Of a stretch of 64,000 bases of DNA, positions 52,761 through 62,021 are shown one piece after another. The number at the start of each line of letters is the position of its first letter. The stretch's first letter is position 1. The notes under the pieces are model-generated. The model saw nothing but the letters and a program-made list of their open reading frames with translations. It did no database searches and was not told the origin of the DNA. The translations under genes and the position numbers were made by a program. Source of the DNA: Phycicoccus endophyticus (GTDB taxonomy: Bacteria > Actinomycetota > Actinomycetes > Actinomycetales > Dermatophilaceae). The stretch covers positions 496,001 to 560,000 of the forward strand of contig NZ_JAANCN010000001.1 in NCBI RefSeq assembly GCF_011326735.1, given 5' to 3'.

Positions 52761-54884
52761 ATGACCACGACCACCCCGTCCCCCGCGATGCCCGCCGAGG
52801 TCGTCACCCGCACGCCCGTCCAGGACGTCGTCCTGCCCGGCGGCGCCGGCACCCTGGCCCTGGTCACGCTGGAGAACGGCAAGGACCACACCCGGCCGAC
52901 GACCTTCGGGCCGGAGGGCGTCGCCGGGCTCCAGGCCACCCTCGACGGGTTGCGCGCCCGCGCCAAGGCCGGCCAGGTCCAGGCCGTCGCCGTCACCGGC
53001 AAGCCGTTCGTCTTCGCCGTCGGCGCCGACCTCTCGGGCATCCCCTACGTCACCGAGCGCGCCCAGGCGGTCGAGATCGCCCGAGCCGGCCACCGGGCGT
53101 TCGCCACGCTCGCCGACCTGCCGGTCCCGACGTTCGCCTTCGTCAACGGTGCCGCGATGGGCGGTGGGGTCGAGCTCGCGCTCTCGGCCGACTACCGCAC
53201 CGTGTCCGCGGGCGTGCCGGCGTTCGGGCTGCCGGAGACCTTCCTCGGCCTGCTCCCCGGCTGGGGCGGCTGCTGGATGCTGCCGCACCTCGTCGGGCCC
53301 GAGGCGGCCCTGACGGTCATCGTCGACAACCCCCTGGCGAACAACCGGATGCTGCCGGCCCGGGACGTCGTGCGGCTCGGCGTCGGCGACGTCCTCCTCG
53401 AGCCCGCCGACTTCCTCGAGGACTCGCTGCGCTGGGCGGCCGGAGTGCTCACCGGCACCGTGCCGGTCGAGCGCACCCCGGTCGACCTGGAGGACGCCGA
53501 GACGTGGGAGGCGGCGTGCGACGCCGCCCGCACCCGCGCGCTGGCCAAGACGGCCGGCCGCTCCCCCGGCGTGCTGCGGGCCGTCGAGCTCGTGCGGGCC
53601 GCCCGGACCGCCAGCCGGGAGGCGGCCTTCGCCGCCGAGGACGAGGCGCTCGGCGACCTCATCATGTCCGACGAGCTGCGCGCCGGCCTCTACGCCTTCG
53701 ACCTGGTCCAGAAGCGGGCCAAGCGGCCGGCCGGTGCCCCGGACAAGGGCCTCGCCCGCCCGGTCACCAAGGTCGGCGTCGTCGGCGCCGGGCTGATGGC
53801 CAGCCAGCTCGCCCTCCTGTTCGCCCGCCGTCTCGGTGTGCCGGTCGTCATGACCGACCTCGACGAGGAGCGCGTGGCGCGGGGCGTCGGGTACGTCCAC
53901 CACGAGGTCGACCAGCTGCTCGCGAAGCGCCGCATCTCCCCCGACACCGCCTCGTTCCTCACGGGCCTGGTCACCGGCACGACGAGCAAGGACGGCTTCG
54001 CCGACGCCGACCTGGTCATCGAGGCGGTCTTCGAGGAGATGTCGGTCAAGCAGCAGGTGTTCGCCGAGGTCGAGGCGGTCGTGACGCCCGAGTGCGTCCT
54101 CGCGACCAACACCTCCTCGCTGTCGGTCACCGAGATGGCGAGCGGGCTGGCCCATCCCGAACGGGTCGTCGGGCTGCACTTCTTCAACCCGGTCGCCGTC
54201 ATGCCGCTGCTCGAGGTCATCCCCGGGGAGCGCACCGACGAGGCGACGCTCGCGACGGCCTTCGCCGTGGGCAAGGGCCTGAAGAAGACGTGCATCCGCT
54301 CCACGGACTCCGCGTCCTTCGTCGTCAACCGGCTGCTCGGCCGGTTCATGGGCGAGTACTCGCGGGTCGTCGACGAGGGCACCCCGGTCGAGGTCGCCGA
54401 CCGCGGCGTCGCCGGGCTGGCCCCGATGCCGCCATTCGTCCTGCTCGGGCTCGTCGGCCCGGCGATCGCCCTGCACAACAGCGAGACCCTGCACCGCGCC
54501 TTCGGCGACCGGTTCTTCGTCTCCCCCACCCTGCGGCGCCTCGTCGAGGCCGGCAAGCGCGGCTACTACGCGAGCGACGACACGGGCCGTCCGGTGCCCG
54601 ACCCGGAGGTCGACGCGCTGCGCGAGCGCCCGGAGAACCCCGTGGAGCTCACCGCCGAGGAGGTCCGCGAGCGGGTTCTCGGGGCCCTCGCCGAGGAGGT
54701 CGGGCTGATGCTCGCCGAGGGGGTCGTCCAGGCCCCCATGGACATCGACCTCGCGATGGTCACCGGCGCGGGGTTCCAGTTCTGGAACGGCGGGCTAGTG
54801 CCCCTGCTCGACCGCGAGGGCGTCACCGAGCGGGTCCTCGGGCGCCGCATCCTCCCGCACGGGGTGGCGAGCGTCCCGGCCTGA
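52761..54884 (+). CDS. fadB: Enoyl-CoA hydratase / 3-hydroxyacyl-CoA dehydrogenase
   Basis: The 707 aa two-domain enzyme carries an N-terminal crotonase domain (about 20-240) with NGAAMGGGVELALSADYR and the catalytic-type ETFLGLLPGWGG, then an NAD-binding domain KVGVVGAGLMASQLA (about 335), the HADH motif GLHFFNPVAVMPLLEV and a duplicated C-terminal dimer domain. It hydrates enoyl-CoA and oxidises the alcohol. Co-transcribed with fadA. A strong hairpin follows. Confidence 0.95.
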   Translation: MTTTTPSPAMPAEVVTRTPVQDVVLPGGAGTLALVTLENGKDHTRPTTFGPEGVAGLQATLDGLRARAKAGQVQAVAVTGKPFVFAVGADLSGIPYVTERAQAVEIARAGHRAFATLADLPVPTFAFVNGAAMGGGVELALSADYRTVSAGVPAFGLPETFLGLLPGWGGCWMLPHLVGPEAALTVIVDNPLANNRMLPARDVVRLGVGDVLLEPADFLEDSLRWAAGVLTGTVPVERTPVDLEDAETWEAACDAARTRALAKTAGRSPGVLRAVELVRAARTASREAAFAAEDEALGDLIMSDELRAGLYAFDLVQKRAKRPAGAPDKGLARPVTKVGVVGAGLMASQLALLFARRLGVPVVMTDLDEERVARGVGYVHHEVDQLLAKRRISPDTASFLTGLVTGTTSKDGFADADLVIEAVFEEMSVKQQVFAEVEAVVTPECVLATNTSSLSVTEMASGLAHPERVVGLHFFNPVAVMPLLEVIPGERTDEATLATAFAVGKGLKKTCIRSTDSASFVVNRLLGRFMGEYSRVVDEGTPVEVADRGVAGLAPMPPFVLLGLVGPAIALHNSETLHRAFGDRFFVSPTLRRLVEAGKRGYYASDDTGRPVPDPEVDALRERPENPVELTAEEVRERVLGALAEEVGLMLAEGVVQAPMDIDLAMVTGAGFQFWNGGLVPLLDREGVTERVLGRRILPHGVASVPA

Positions 54885-54899
54885 GCGCCGGACCGCTAC

Positions 54900-54934
54900 G
54901 GCGTCGGCCCGGGCCCAAGGGTCCGGGCCGTCGC
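54900..54934 (+). terminator. Terminator after fadB
   Basis: GGCG-T-CGGCCCGG pairs with CCGGGCCG-T-CGCC around a short loop with AAGGG; the stem lies about 15 nt after the fadB stop. No T-tract. Together with the murA-like promoter it separates the two transcripts. Confidence 0.75.
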
Positions 54935-54986
54935 CGCAGGTCAGGGGGCCGCCACCGGGCACCGGCGGGTGACCTGCCCGGCTGGC

Positions 54987-55014
54987 TTGGTTTATCTCAC
55001 ATGTGATCTACGAT
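54987..55014 (+). promoter_or_regulatory. Promoter of the HTH-MurA gene with TCACATGTGA palindrome
   Basis: TTGGTT (54987-54992) and TACGAT (55009-55014) form the promoter; the perfect 10-bp palindrome TCACATGTGA (54997-55006) fills the spacer, and the start GTG follows 6 nt after the -10 box. The encoded protein has an XRE domain, so autoregulation at this site is an obvious hypothesis. Confidence 0.65.
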
Positions 55015-55020
55015 GGTCCG

Positions 55021-56562
55021 GTGACGACGACCACCGACACGTACCTGACCCGCATCGGCACCCTCATCCGGGACGCCCGACGCCACCAGGGGCTCACCCA
55101 GAGCGAGCTCGCCGACGTCCTCGGGACGAGCCAGAGCGCGGTCGCGCGGATCGAGCAGGGCAAGCAGAACCTCTCGCTCGAGATGCTCGCCCGCGTCGGC
55201 GAGAAGCTCGACAGCGAGTTCGTCTCCCTCGGCCACTCCGGCCCCCAGCACCTGCGCATCGTCGGCGGGCGCAAGCTCTCCGGGTCCATCCCGGTCAAGA
55301 CGAGCAAGAACGCCGCCGTGGGTCTGCTGTGCGCGAGCCTGCTCAACCGCGGGCGCACGACGCTGCGCAACCTCGCGCGGATCGAGGAGGTCAACCGGAT
55401 CATCGAGGTGCTCACCTCGATCGGCGTGCGCGTGCGCTGGCTGCCCGACAGCAACGACCTCGAGGTCGTCCCGCCCGCGCGCCTGGACCTCGCCGGCATC
55501 GACGTCGACGCCGCCCGACGCACCCGCACCGTCATCATGTTCCTCGGCCCGCTGCTCGCCGAGTACGACGAGTTCCGCCTGCCCTACGCCGGCGGCTGCG
55601 ACCTCGGCACCCGCACCGTCGAGCCGCACCTGTCGGCGCTGCGGCACTTCGGCCTCGACGTCACCGCCACCCACGGCTTCTACGAGTCGGTCGTCGACCG
55701 CAGCCGGCACCCGAAGAAGGCGATCATCCTCACCGAGCGGGGCGACACCGTCACCGAGAACGTGCTGCTCGCCGCGGCCCGCTACGAGGGCACGACGGTC
55801 ATCCGCAACGCCTCCCCCAACTACATGGTCCAGGACCTGTGCTTCTTCCTCCAGGGTCTCGGGGTGCGCATCGAGGGCATCGGCACGACGACGCTGACGG
55901 TCACCGGGGTGGGCCAGGTCGACACCGACATCGAGTACTCCCCCTCGGAGGACCCCATCGAGGCGATGAGCCTCATCGCGGCCGCGGTCGTCACCGGCTC
56001 GATGATCACCGTGGAGCGGGTGCCGATCGAGTTCCTCGAGATCGAGCTGGCCACCCTCGAGGAGATGGGCCTGACCTTCGACACGACCGAGGAGTACCTC
56101 GCCCAGAACGGCCACACCCGGCTGGTCGACCTGACGATCCACCCCGGCCCGCTCGTCGCGCCGAAGGACAAGATCGCGCCGATGCCCTTCCCGGGCCTGA
56201 ACATCGACAACCTGCCCTTCTTCGCCCTCATCGCCGCCGTCGCCGAGGGCACGACGATGATCCACGACTGGGTCTACGAGAACCGGGCCATCTACCTCAC
56301 CGAGCTGACCAAGGTCGGTGCCCAGGTCCAGCTGCTCGACCCGCACCGGGTCATGATCACCGGGCCGACGCCGAAGTGGCGGGCCGCCGAGGTGATGTGC
56401 CCGCCGGCGCTGCGCCCCGGCGTCGTCGTCCTGCTCGCGATGCTCGCCGCCCCCGGGACCTCGGTGCTGCGCAACGTCTACGTCATCAACCGCGGCTACG
56501 AGGACCTCGCGGAGCGGCTCAACGCGCTCGGCGCGACGATCGAGACCTTCCGCGACATCTGA
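55021..56562 (+). CDS. HTH-XRE / MurA-like enolpyruvyl transferase fusion
   Basis: The 513 aa protein joins an XRE helix-turn-helix (about residues 11-65: LIRDARRHQGLTQSELADVL, TSQSAVARIEQGKQ) to a complete MurA-like EPT fold (about 78-513). MurA catalytic residues are kept: Lys-Asn of SKNAA (K96, N97), the PEP-site cysteine in AGGCDLGTR (C193) and its arginine (R198), and the aspartate in FPGLNIDNL. The ALRPG segment replaces the usual DLR. Classic MurA is about 420 aa and lacks the HTH. The protein may be a transcription factor sensing UDP-GlcNAc, an active MurA, or both. Confidence 0.85.
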   Translation: MTTTTDTYLTRIGTLIRDARRHQGLTQSELADVLGTSQSAVARIEQGKQNLSLEMLARVGEKLDSEFVSLGHSGPQHLRIVGGRKLSGSIPVKTSKNAAVGLLCASLLNRGRTTLRNLARIEEVNRIIEVLTSIGVRVRWLPDSNDLEVVPPARLDLAGIDVDAARRTRTVIMFLGPLLAEYDEFRLPYAGGCDLGTRTVEPHLSALRHFGLDVTATHGFYESVVDRSRHPKKAIILTERGDTVTENVLLAAARYEGTTVIRNASPNYMVQDLCFFLQGLGVRIEGIGTTTLTVTGVGQVDTDIEYSPSEDPIEAMSLIAAAVVTGSMITVERVPIEFLEIELATLEEMGLTFDTTEEYLAQNGHTRLVDLTIHPGPLVAPKDKIAPMPFPGLNIDNLPFFALIAAVAEGTTMIHDWVYENRAIYLTELTKVGAQVQLLDPHRVMITGPTPKWRAAEVMCPPALRPGVVVLLAMLAAPGTSVLRNVYVINRGYEDLAERLNALGATIETFRDI

Positions 56563-56634
56563 CCGGCGCGCCGCCCGGGGCCGGCGTCGTCCTCTCGGTG
56601 CCGCGCGAGAGCGTGTGCGCCGCGACGGCGAGCC

Positions 56635-57666
56635 TCAGCCGCCGGCGAGGGCGCGGGCGCGCTGGTCCACGCCCAGCTCGCCGTAGGGGTAGTCGGTGGC
56701 ACCGGGGTCGCTCGCCTCGTCGAGCGCCGCCCGCTCCTGGTCCGTCAGCTGCAGGTCGACGGCCGCGAGGTTGGTCCGCAGCTGGTCGGTCGTGCGCGCA
56801 CCGAGGATCGTCGCCGTGACCGCGGGACGGTTGTTGACCCAGGAGAGGGCGACCTCGGCCATCGAGCACCCGCGGCTCTCGGCGACCCGCTCCACGGCGT
56901 CGACGATGCGCCACGTGCGGTCGTTGCCCCGCCGGTCGTAGGCCTCCATGCCGCGTCCGGGGTCGTCGCCGAGGCGGGTGTCCCCCGTCGGCCGCTCGTC
57001 ACGCCGGTACTTCCCGGAGAGCCACCCACCCCCGAGCGGGCTCCACGGCAGCAGCCCCATGCCCGCGTCCAGCGCGGCCGGGACGATCTCCCACTCGATC
57101 TCCCGGACGACGAGGCTGTACTGCGGCTGCAGCGTGACCGGCTGCCGCAGCCCGAGGGCGCGGGCGGTGAGCACCGCCTTCGTCAGCTGCCAGCCGGTGA
57201 AGTTGGACAGGCCGTAGTAGTGGATCTTGCCGGCCTGGACGAACCCGTCGAGGGTGCGCAGCGTCTCCTCCATCGGGGTGTGCTCGTCGAAGGCGTGCAC
57301 CTGGTAGAGGTCGACGGCGTCGACGCCGAGCCGGCGCAGGGAGTCCTCGAGGGCGCGGGTGAGGTGGCGGGTCGAGAGGCCGTTGCCGTTGGGGCCCTGG
57401 TCGGTGGCGGCGAACCGGCCCTTGGTCGCGAGGACCACCCGGTCGGTGACCTCCCGCGGGCGGCTCCTCAGCCAGGCGCCGATGATCTCCTCCGAGACGC
57501 CCGCGGAGTAGACGTCGGCGGTGTCGACGAAGGTGCCGCCGGCCTCGAGGAAGACGTCGAGCTGCTCGTGCGCGCCGGCCTCGTCGGTCTCGTTCCCGAA
57601 GGTCATGGTCCCCAGGCAGAGCTCGGAGACGGCACATCCACTGTGGCCCAGACGTCGGTAGCGCAT
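56635..57666 (-). CDS. Aldo/keto reductase
   Basis: The 343 aa TIM-barrel NADPH reductase has the tetrad region DTADVYSAGVSEEI (Asp, Tyr), VLATKGRF (Lys) and YQVHAFDEH (His), plus GLSNFTGWQ and the C-terminal VAVTATILGARTTDQL cofactor loop. TAGGGT (57679-57674) lies 7 nt before the ATG (leaderless). The substrate is unknown. It sits between the MurA-like gene and dxs, as a single transcript. Confidence 0.92.
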   Translation of the reverse strand: MRYRRLGHSGCAVSELCLGTMTFGNETDEAGAHEQLDVFLEAGGTFVDTADVYSAGVSEEIIGAWLRSRPREVTDRVVLATKGRFAATDQGPNGNGLSTRHLTRALEDSLRRLGVDAVDLYQVHAFDEHTPMEETLRTLDGFVQAGKIHYYGLSNFTGWQLTKAVLTARALGLRQPVTLQPQYSLVVREIEWEIVPAALDAGMGLLPWSPLGGGWLSGKYRRDERPTGDTRLGDDPGRGMEAYDRRGNDRTWRIVDAVERVAESRGCSMAEVALSWVNNRPAVTATILGARTTDQLRTNLAAVDLQLTDQERAALDEASDPGATDYPYGELGVDQRARALAGG

Positions 57667-57723
57667 GGGGTCGACCCTAGCCCGGCGCCCCCGCAGCCGT
57701 CGGGTGAGCCGGGTGGGGTGACG

Positions 57724-59592
57724 TCAGCCGAGCCCGGCGCGCAGCCGGTCGGCCACGGCGTCGGGGGTGAGCCCGACGGCGTCGAGCACCTGGCCGCGCG
57801 AGGCGTGCTCGAGGAACTGCCGGGGCAGCCCGAAGAGGTCGACGGGGACCTCGACCCCCGCGTCGCGCAGGGCCTGGGTGACCTGGGAGCCGATGCCGCC
57901 GACGACGACGTTGTCCTCCGCGACGGCCACCCGCCGGGCCGCGCGCGCGAGCGACACGACGGCGTCCGGCACCGGCAGCGCCCAGACGGGGTCGACGACG
58001 CGGACCCGGTGCCCCTCGGCGGCCAGCTTCTCGGCGGCGGTGAGCGCGGTGGCGGCCATCGAGCCGACGCCGACGAGCAGGACCTCGACGTCGTCCTCGT
58101 CGGGCTCGGCGAGGACGTCGACACCCCCGACGGTGCGGACGGCCTCGACCGGCTCCGCGACGGTGCCCTTGGGGAAGCGGACGACCGAGGGCGCGTCGGC
58201 GATGGCCACCGCCTCGCGCACCGCCCGGGCCACCTGCTGGCCGTCGCGCGGCGCCGCGAGGTGCAGGCCGGGCACGACACCGCTGATCGACATGTCCCAC
58301 ATGCCGTGGTGCGAGGCTCCGTCCGGCCCGGTGACGCCCGAGCGGTCGAGCACGACGGTGACGCCCGCCCGGTGGAGCGCGCAGTCCATGAGCAGCTGGT
58401 CGAAGGCGCGGTTGAGGAAGGTCGCGTAGACCGCGACGACCGGGTGCAGCCCGGCGTAGGCGAGCCCGGCGGCCATCGTCAGGGCGTGCTGCTCGGCGAT
58501 GCCGACGTCGAAGGTGCGCTCGGGGAAGCGGCGGCAGAACGGCTCGAGCCCGACCGGGATCATCATCGCGGCGGTGATCGCCACGAGGTCCTCGCGCTCG
58601 CGCCCGAGCTGGACCATCGTGTCGGCGAACTCGTCGGTCCAGCTGCGCCCGGCGATCTCCAGCGGGAGCCCGGTCTCGGGGTTGATGACGCCGACGGCGT
58701 GGAACTGGTCACCCTCGTCGTTGACCGCGTGCTCGTAGCCGCGCCCCTTCTGGGTGATGACGTGGACGAGCACCGGGCCCCCGAAGGCCCGGGCCTTGCG
58801 CAGGGCCGCCTCGAGGGCCGGCTCGTCGTGCCCGTCGACCGGGCCGACGTACTTCAGGCCCAGGTCCTCGAACAACCCCTGGGGGGCGACGATGTCCTTG
58901 ATCCCCTTCTTGACGCCGTGCAGCGTCTCGTACATGGCACCGCCGACGTAGGGGGTGCGCGAGAGCGTGTGCTTGCCCCAGTCGAGGAAGCGCTCGTAGC
59001 CCTGGGTCGTGCGCAGGGTCGCGAGGTGGTCGGCGAGACCGCCCCGGGTCGGGGCGTAGGAGCGCTCGTTGTCGTTGACGACGATGACGAGCGGGAGGTC
59101 CTCCTCGGCCGCGATGTTGTTCAGGGCCTCCCAGGCCATCCCGCCGGTCAGCGCGCCGTCGCCGATGACCGCGACCGTGTGCCGGTCGCGCTCGCCCCGG
59201 ACCACCCGGCCCGCGGCGATGCCGTGCGCCCACGACAGGGAGGTCGAGGCGTGCGAGTTCTCGACGACGTCGTGCTCGGACTCGGCCCGGCTCGGGTAGC
59301 CGGCGAGGCCCCCGGCCCGGCGCAGCCCGGAGAAGTCGCGTCGCCCGGTGAGCAGCTTGTGGACGTAGGACTGGTGGCCGGTGTCGAAGACGACGGCGTC
59401 GTGCGGGCTGTCGAAGACCCGGTGCAGGGCGATGGTCAGCTCGACGACGCCGAGGTTCGGGCCGAGGTGGCCCCCGGTGCGCGAGACCTGCTCGACGAGG
59501 AAGGCCCGGATCTCCTCGGCGAGCGCGGGCAGCCGGTCCGCGGGGAGCGCCTTGAGGTCGCGGGGACCGCTGATCCGTTCCAGCAGGCTCAC
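57724..59592 (-). CDS. dxs: 1-deoxy-D-xylulose-5-phosphate synthase
   Basis: The 622 aa thiamine enzyme starts the MEP isoprenoid pathway from pyruvate and glyceraldehyde 3-phosphate. It shows [34 protein letters not shown], the ThDP motif [27 protein letters not shown] and the transketolase-like C-terminal region. AGGAGGT precedes the GTG start at a normal distance. Its neighbourhood with RNase D and heme genes is conserved. Confidence 0.96.
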   Translation of the reverse strand: MSLLERISGPRDLKALPADRLPALAEEIRAFLVEQVSRTGGHLGPNLGVVELTIALHRVFDSPHDAVVFDTGHQSYVHKLLTGRRDFSGLRRAGGLAGYPSRAESEHDVVENSHASTSLSWAHGIAAGRVVRGERDRHTVAVIGDGALTGGMAWEALNNIAAEEDLPLVIVVNDNERSYAPTRGGLADHLATLRTTQGYERFLDWGKHTLSRTPYVGGAMYETLHGVKKGIKDIVAPQGLFEDLGLKYVGPVDGHDEPALEAALRKARAFGGPVLVHVITQKGRGYEHAVNDEGDQFHAVGVINPETGLPLEIAGRSWTDEFADTMVQLGREREDLVAITAAMMIPVGLEPFCRRFPERTFDVGIAEQHALTMAAGLAYAGLHPVVAVYATFLNRAFDQLLMDCALHRAGVTVVLDRSGVTGPDGASHHGMWDMSISGVVPGLHLAAPRDGQQVARAVREAVAIADAPSVVRFPKGTVAEPVEAVRTVGGVDVLAEPDEDDVEVLLVGVGSMAATALTAAEKLAAEGHRVRVVDPVWALPVPDAVVSLARAARRVAVAEDNVVVGGIGSQVTQALRDAGVEVPVDLFGLPRQFLEHASRGQVLDAVGLTPDAVADRLRAGLG

Positions 59593-59745
59593 CGGGCCTA
59601 CCTCCTCGTCGCTCGGGTCCGGGCCAACCCCGCAAGTCTAGGCGCTCGGGCCCGCCCGGCCCGCACCGCACGGGCCGTGGCCGGTGGCCTCCACGAGACC
59701 TCCGGACGGTCTCCAGGCGGGGCGCGACCCGGTCCTCGGGCCCGC

Positions 59746-60201
59746 TCACAGCCGCGGGACGAACTCCAGGCCCCGTAGCGCGTCCAGGAGGAGCCCGGCC
59801 GAGCGGCGCGCGGCGAGCAGCCGGACGCCCTCGCACTCGAGGTCGGCGAGCACCTGGGCGACCCCCTCGGGACCGATGTCCTCGCCGAGCGCGACCCGCA
59901 CCTCCCGGTAGGAGCCGCGCATCGCCTCGAGCTGGGCGTCGAGGTGGCGTACCGCGAACCAGCCGAGCGCGACCGGGTGGCGGCGCCAGGACGGGTAGAG
60001 CCGGTAGTCCGGCGGGCAGTGGTCGAACAGCCAGCCGACGGCCCGCTGCTCCCACCCCCGCTCCCCCGGCGGTGGGACACCCGGCGGCCAGCCGGGGGGA
60101 CCGCCGGCCCCCGTCGCCCCGGCGGTGGAGCGGCGCCGGGCCGGCGCGGCCGGGGTCGGGGCGCGCAGCGGGGGCCCGCCACCAACCACCTCCTCGAACA
60201 T
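59746..60201 (-). CDS. SOS-box-controlled conserved hypothetical protein
   Basis: The 151 aa protein has a proline/glycine-rich N-terminus (about 50 residues) and a helical C-terminal domain: WLFDHCPPDYRLYPSWRRHPVALGWFAVRHLDAQL and a final VAQVLADLECEGVRLLAARR...LEFVPRL. I recognise no named domain. The ATG at 60201 is favoured over an upstream reading because TACCAT (60214-60209) is 7 nt away. The SOS box TCGAAC-N4-GTTCGA (60209-60194) covers the -10 edge and the start codon, so LexA would block it directly. Role in the damage response is inferred from that site only. Confidence 0.75.
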   Translation of the reverse strand: MFEEVVGGGPPLRAPTPAAPARRRSTAGATGAGGPPGWPPGVPPPGERGWEQRAVGWLFDHCPPDYRLYPSWRRHPVALGWFAVRHLDAQLEAMRGSYREVRVALGEDIGPEGVAQVLADLECEGVRLLAARRSAGLLLDALRGLEFVPRL

Positions 60202-60209
60202 GTGTTCGA
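60194..60209 (-). promoter_or_regulatory. LexA (SOS) box
   Basis: TCGAAC followed by ATGT and GTTCGA (plus strand) matches the actinobacterial SOS box TCGAAC-N4-GTTCGA at every defined position; the arms are even 7-bp perfect (TCGAACA/TGTTCGA). It overlaps the start codon and transcription start of the gene at 59746-60201. Confidence 0.85.
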
Positions 60210-60251
60210 TGGTAACCCCGCTCGACCACATGGTGGACCCGGGATGCAGGA

Positions 60252-60271
60252 ATAACCTTGCGTTATAGATT
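60252..60271 (+). promoter_or_regulatory. Inverted repeat and -10 region upstream of the sulfite reductase operon
   Basis: ATAAC (60252-60256) and GTTAT (60262-60266) flank CTTGC, immediately followed by the -10-like TAGATT (60266-60271). It is AT-rich compared with its surroundings and about 45-60 nt before the start codon. It could be an operator for a sulfur-responsive regulator. Confidence 0.5.
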
Positions 60272-60314
60272 GCATGACGCCCAGTGATCCCCTACCCGTC
60301 CCGAGGACCCTGCG

Positions 60315-62021
60315 ATGACGACGACGGACCCGGCCTCCCGCGCCCTGCGGCCACCGCGCCCCGGGCGCAGCAACGGCCAGTGGGCGCTCGACGGCCGCAC
60401 GCCGCTGAACGCCAACGAGGAGGCCAAGCAGGCCGGGGGCGGGCTCGAGGTGCGTGAGCGCATCGAGACCGTCTACTCCCGCGAGGGCTTCGCCTCCATC
60501 CCCGCCGACGACCTCGACGGCCGGTTCCGGTGGTGGGGCCTGTACACCCAGCGCCGCCCGGGGATCGACGGCGGCCGCACCGCGACCCTCGAGCCACACG
60601 AGCTCGCCGACGAGTACTTCATGCTGCGGGTGCGCCTCGACGGCGGTGCGCTCACCCTCGCCCAGCTGCGCACCCTGGCCGAGATCTCCACCGAGTACGC
60701 CCGGGGCACCGCCGACATCAGCGACCGGCAGAACATCCAGTACCACTGGGTGCGGGTCGAGGACGTCCCGGAGATCTGGCGGCGGCTCGAGGCGGTGGGG
60801 CTGCAGACGACCGACGCCTGCGGCGACACCCCGCGCGTCGTCCTCGGCAGCCCGCTCGCCGGGATCGCCGCGGACGAGATCCTCGACCCGACCCCGGTCA
60901 TCGACGAGATCGTCTCCCGGTTCGTCGGCGACCCCGAGCTGCAGAACCTCCCCCGCAAGTTCAAGACCGCCGTCACCGGCCACCCGAGCCTCGACGTCGT
61001 CCACGAGACCAACGACATCTCCCTCGTCGGGGTCCTCCACCCCGAGCTCGGGCCGGGCTACGACCTGTGGGTGGGCGGCGGGCTCTCGACGGCTCCGCGG
61101 CTGGCCGAGCGGCTGGGCGCCTTCGTCCCGCCGGAGCGGGCGGCCGAGGTCTGGTACGCCGTCGTGCGGATCTTCCGGGACTACGGCTACCGCCGGCTGC
61201 GGACCAAGGCCCGCCTGAAGTTCCTCCTCGCCGAGTGGGGCGCCGCGAAGTTCCGCCGGGTCCTCGAGGAGAACTACCTCGGCACGCCCCTGCCGGACGG
61301 GCCCGCGCCCGCGGCCCCGACGACCCCGGGCGACCACGTCGGCGTCCACCGGCAGAAGGACGAGCGCTACTACGTCGGCGCGGCACCGACCGTCGGCCGG
61401 GTCAGCGGGGAGGTCCTCGCCGGGCTCGCCGAGCTCATGGCCGCCGCCGGCACCGACCGGCTGCGGCTGACGCCGCACCAGAAGCTCGTCGTCCTCGACG
61501 TGCCGGCCGAGCGGCTCGACGCGCTCGTCGAGGGGCTCACCGCCCTCGGGCTCTCGGTGCGCCCGAGCCCGTTCCGGCGCGCCACGATGGCGTGCACCGG
61601 CATCGAGTACTGCAAGCTGGCCATCGTCGAGACCAAGGCGACCGCGGCCGGGGCCGTCGCCGCGCTCGAGCAGCGGCTCGCGGACGTCACCGAGCAGCTG
61701 GCCACGCCGATCACGCTGCACGTCAACGGCTGCCCGAACTCCTGCGCCCGCATCCAGGTCGCCGACATCGGCCTCAAGGGCCAGATCGTCACCGTCGACG
61801 GCGAGCAGCGTCCGGGCTTCCAGGTCCACCTCGGGGGTGGGCTGGCCTCCACCGAGCGGGACGAGGCGGGCCTGGGCCGCACCGTGCGTGGCCTGAAGAC
61901 CACCGCCGAGGAGCTCCCCGACCTCGTCGAGCGGCTCGTGCGCCGGTTCGTCGACGCGCGGGCCGACGGCGAGAGCTTCTCCTCGTGGGTCCACCGCGCC
62001 GACGAGGAGGACCTGCGGTGA
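60315..62021 (+). CDS. Ferredoxin-dependent sulfite (or nitrite) reductase
   Basis: The 568 aa siroheme/4Fe-4S protein has the duplicated ferrite-reductase fold with cluster cysteines in CTGIEYCK and NGCPNSCARIQ. YTQRRPG and DACGDTPR correspond to the Tyr-Cys cross-link pair of mycobacterial SirA. Electrons come from ferredoxin. Nitrite is a possible substrate by sequence, but the overlap with cysH and the siroheme gene make sulfite reduction much more likely. GAGG precedes the ATG. Confidence 0.92.
   Translation: MTTTDPASRALRPPRPGRSNGQWALDGRTPLNANEEAKQAGGGLEVRERIETVYSREGFASIPADDLDGRFRWWGLYTQRRPGIDGGRTATLEPHELADEYFMLRVRLDGGALTLAQLRTLAEISTEYARGTADISDRQNIQYHWVRVEDVPEIWRRLEAVGLQTTDACGDTPRVVLGSPLAGIAADEILDPTPVIDEIVSRFVGDPELQNLPRKFKTAVTGHPSLDVVHETNDISLVGVLHPELGPGYDLWVGGGLSTAPRLAERLGAFVPPERAAEVWYAVVRIFRDYGYRRLRTKARLKFLLAEWGAAKFRRVLEENYLGTPLPDGPAPAAPTTPGDHVGVHRQKDERYYVGAAPTVGRVSGEVLAGLAELMAAAGTDRLRLTPHQKLVVLDVPAERLDALVEGLTALGLSVRPSPFRRATMACTGIEYCKLAIVETKATAAGAVAALEQRLADVTEQLATPITLHVNGCPNSCARIQVADIGLKGQIVTVDGEQRPGFQVHLGGGLASTERDEAGLGRTVRGLKTTAEELPDLVERLVRRFVDARADGESFSSWVHRADEEDLR

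Noticed and set aside
51477-54494. A 1005-codon minus-strand frame opposite fadA-fadB
   Set aside because: Antisense of two clear beta-oxidation genes; Asp/Arg/Gly/Val-rich, no motifs.
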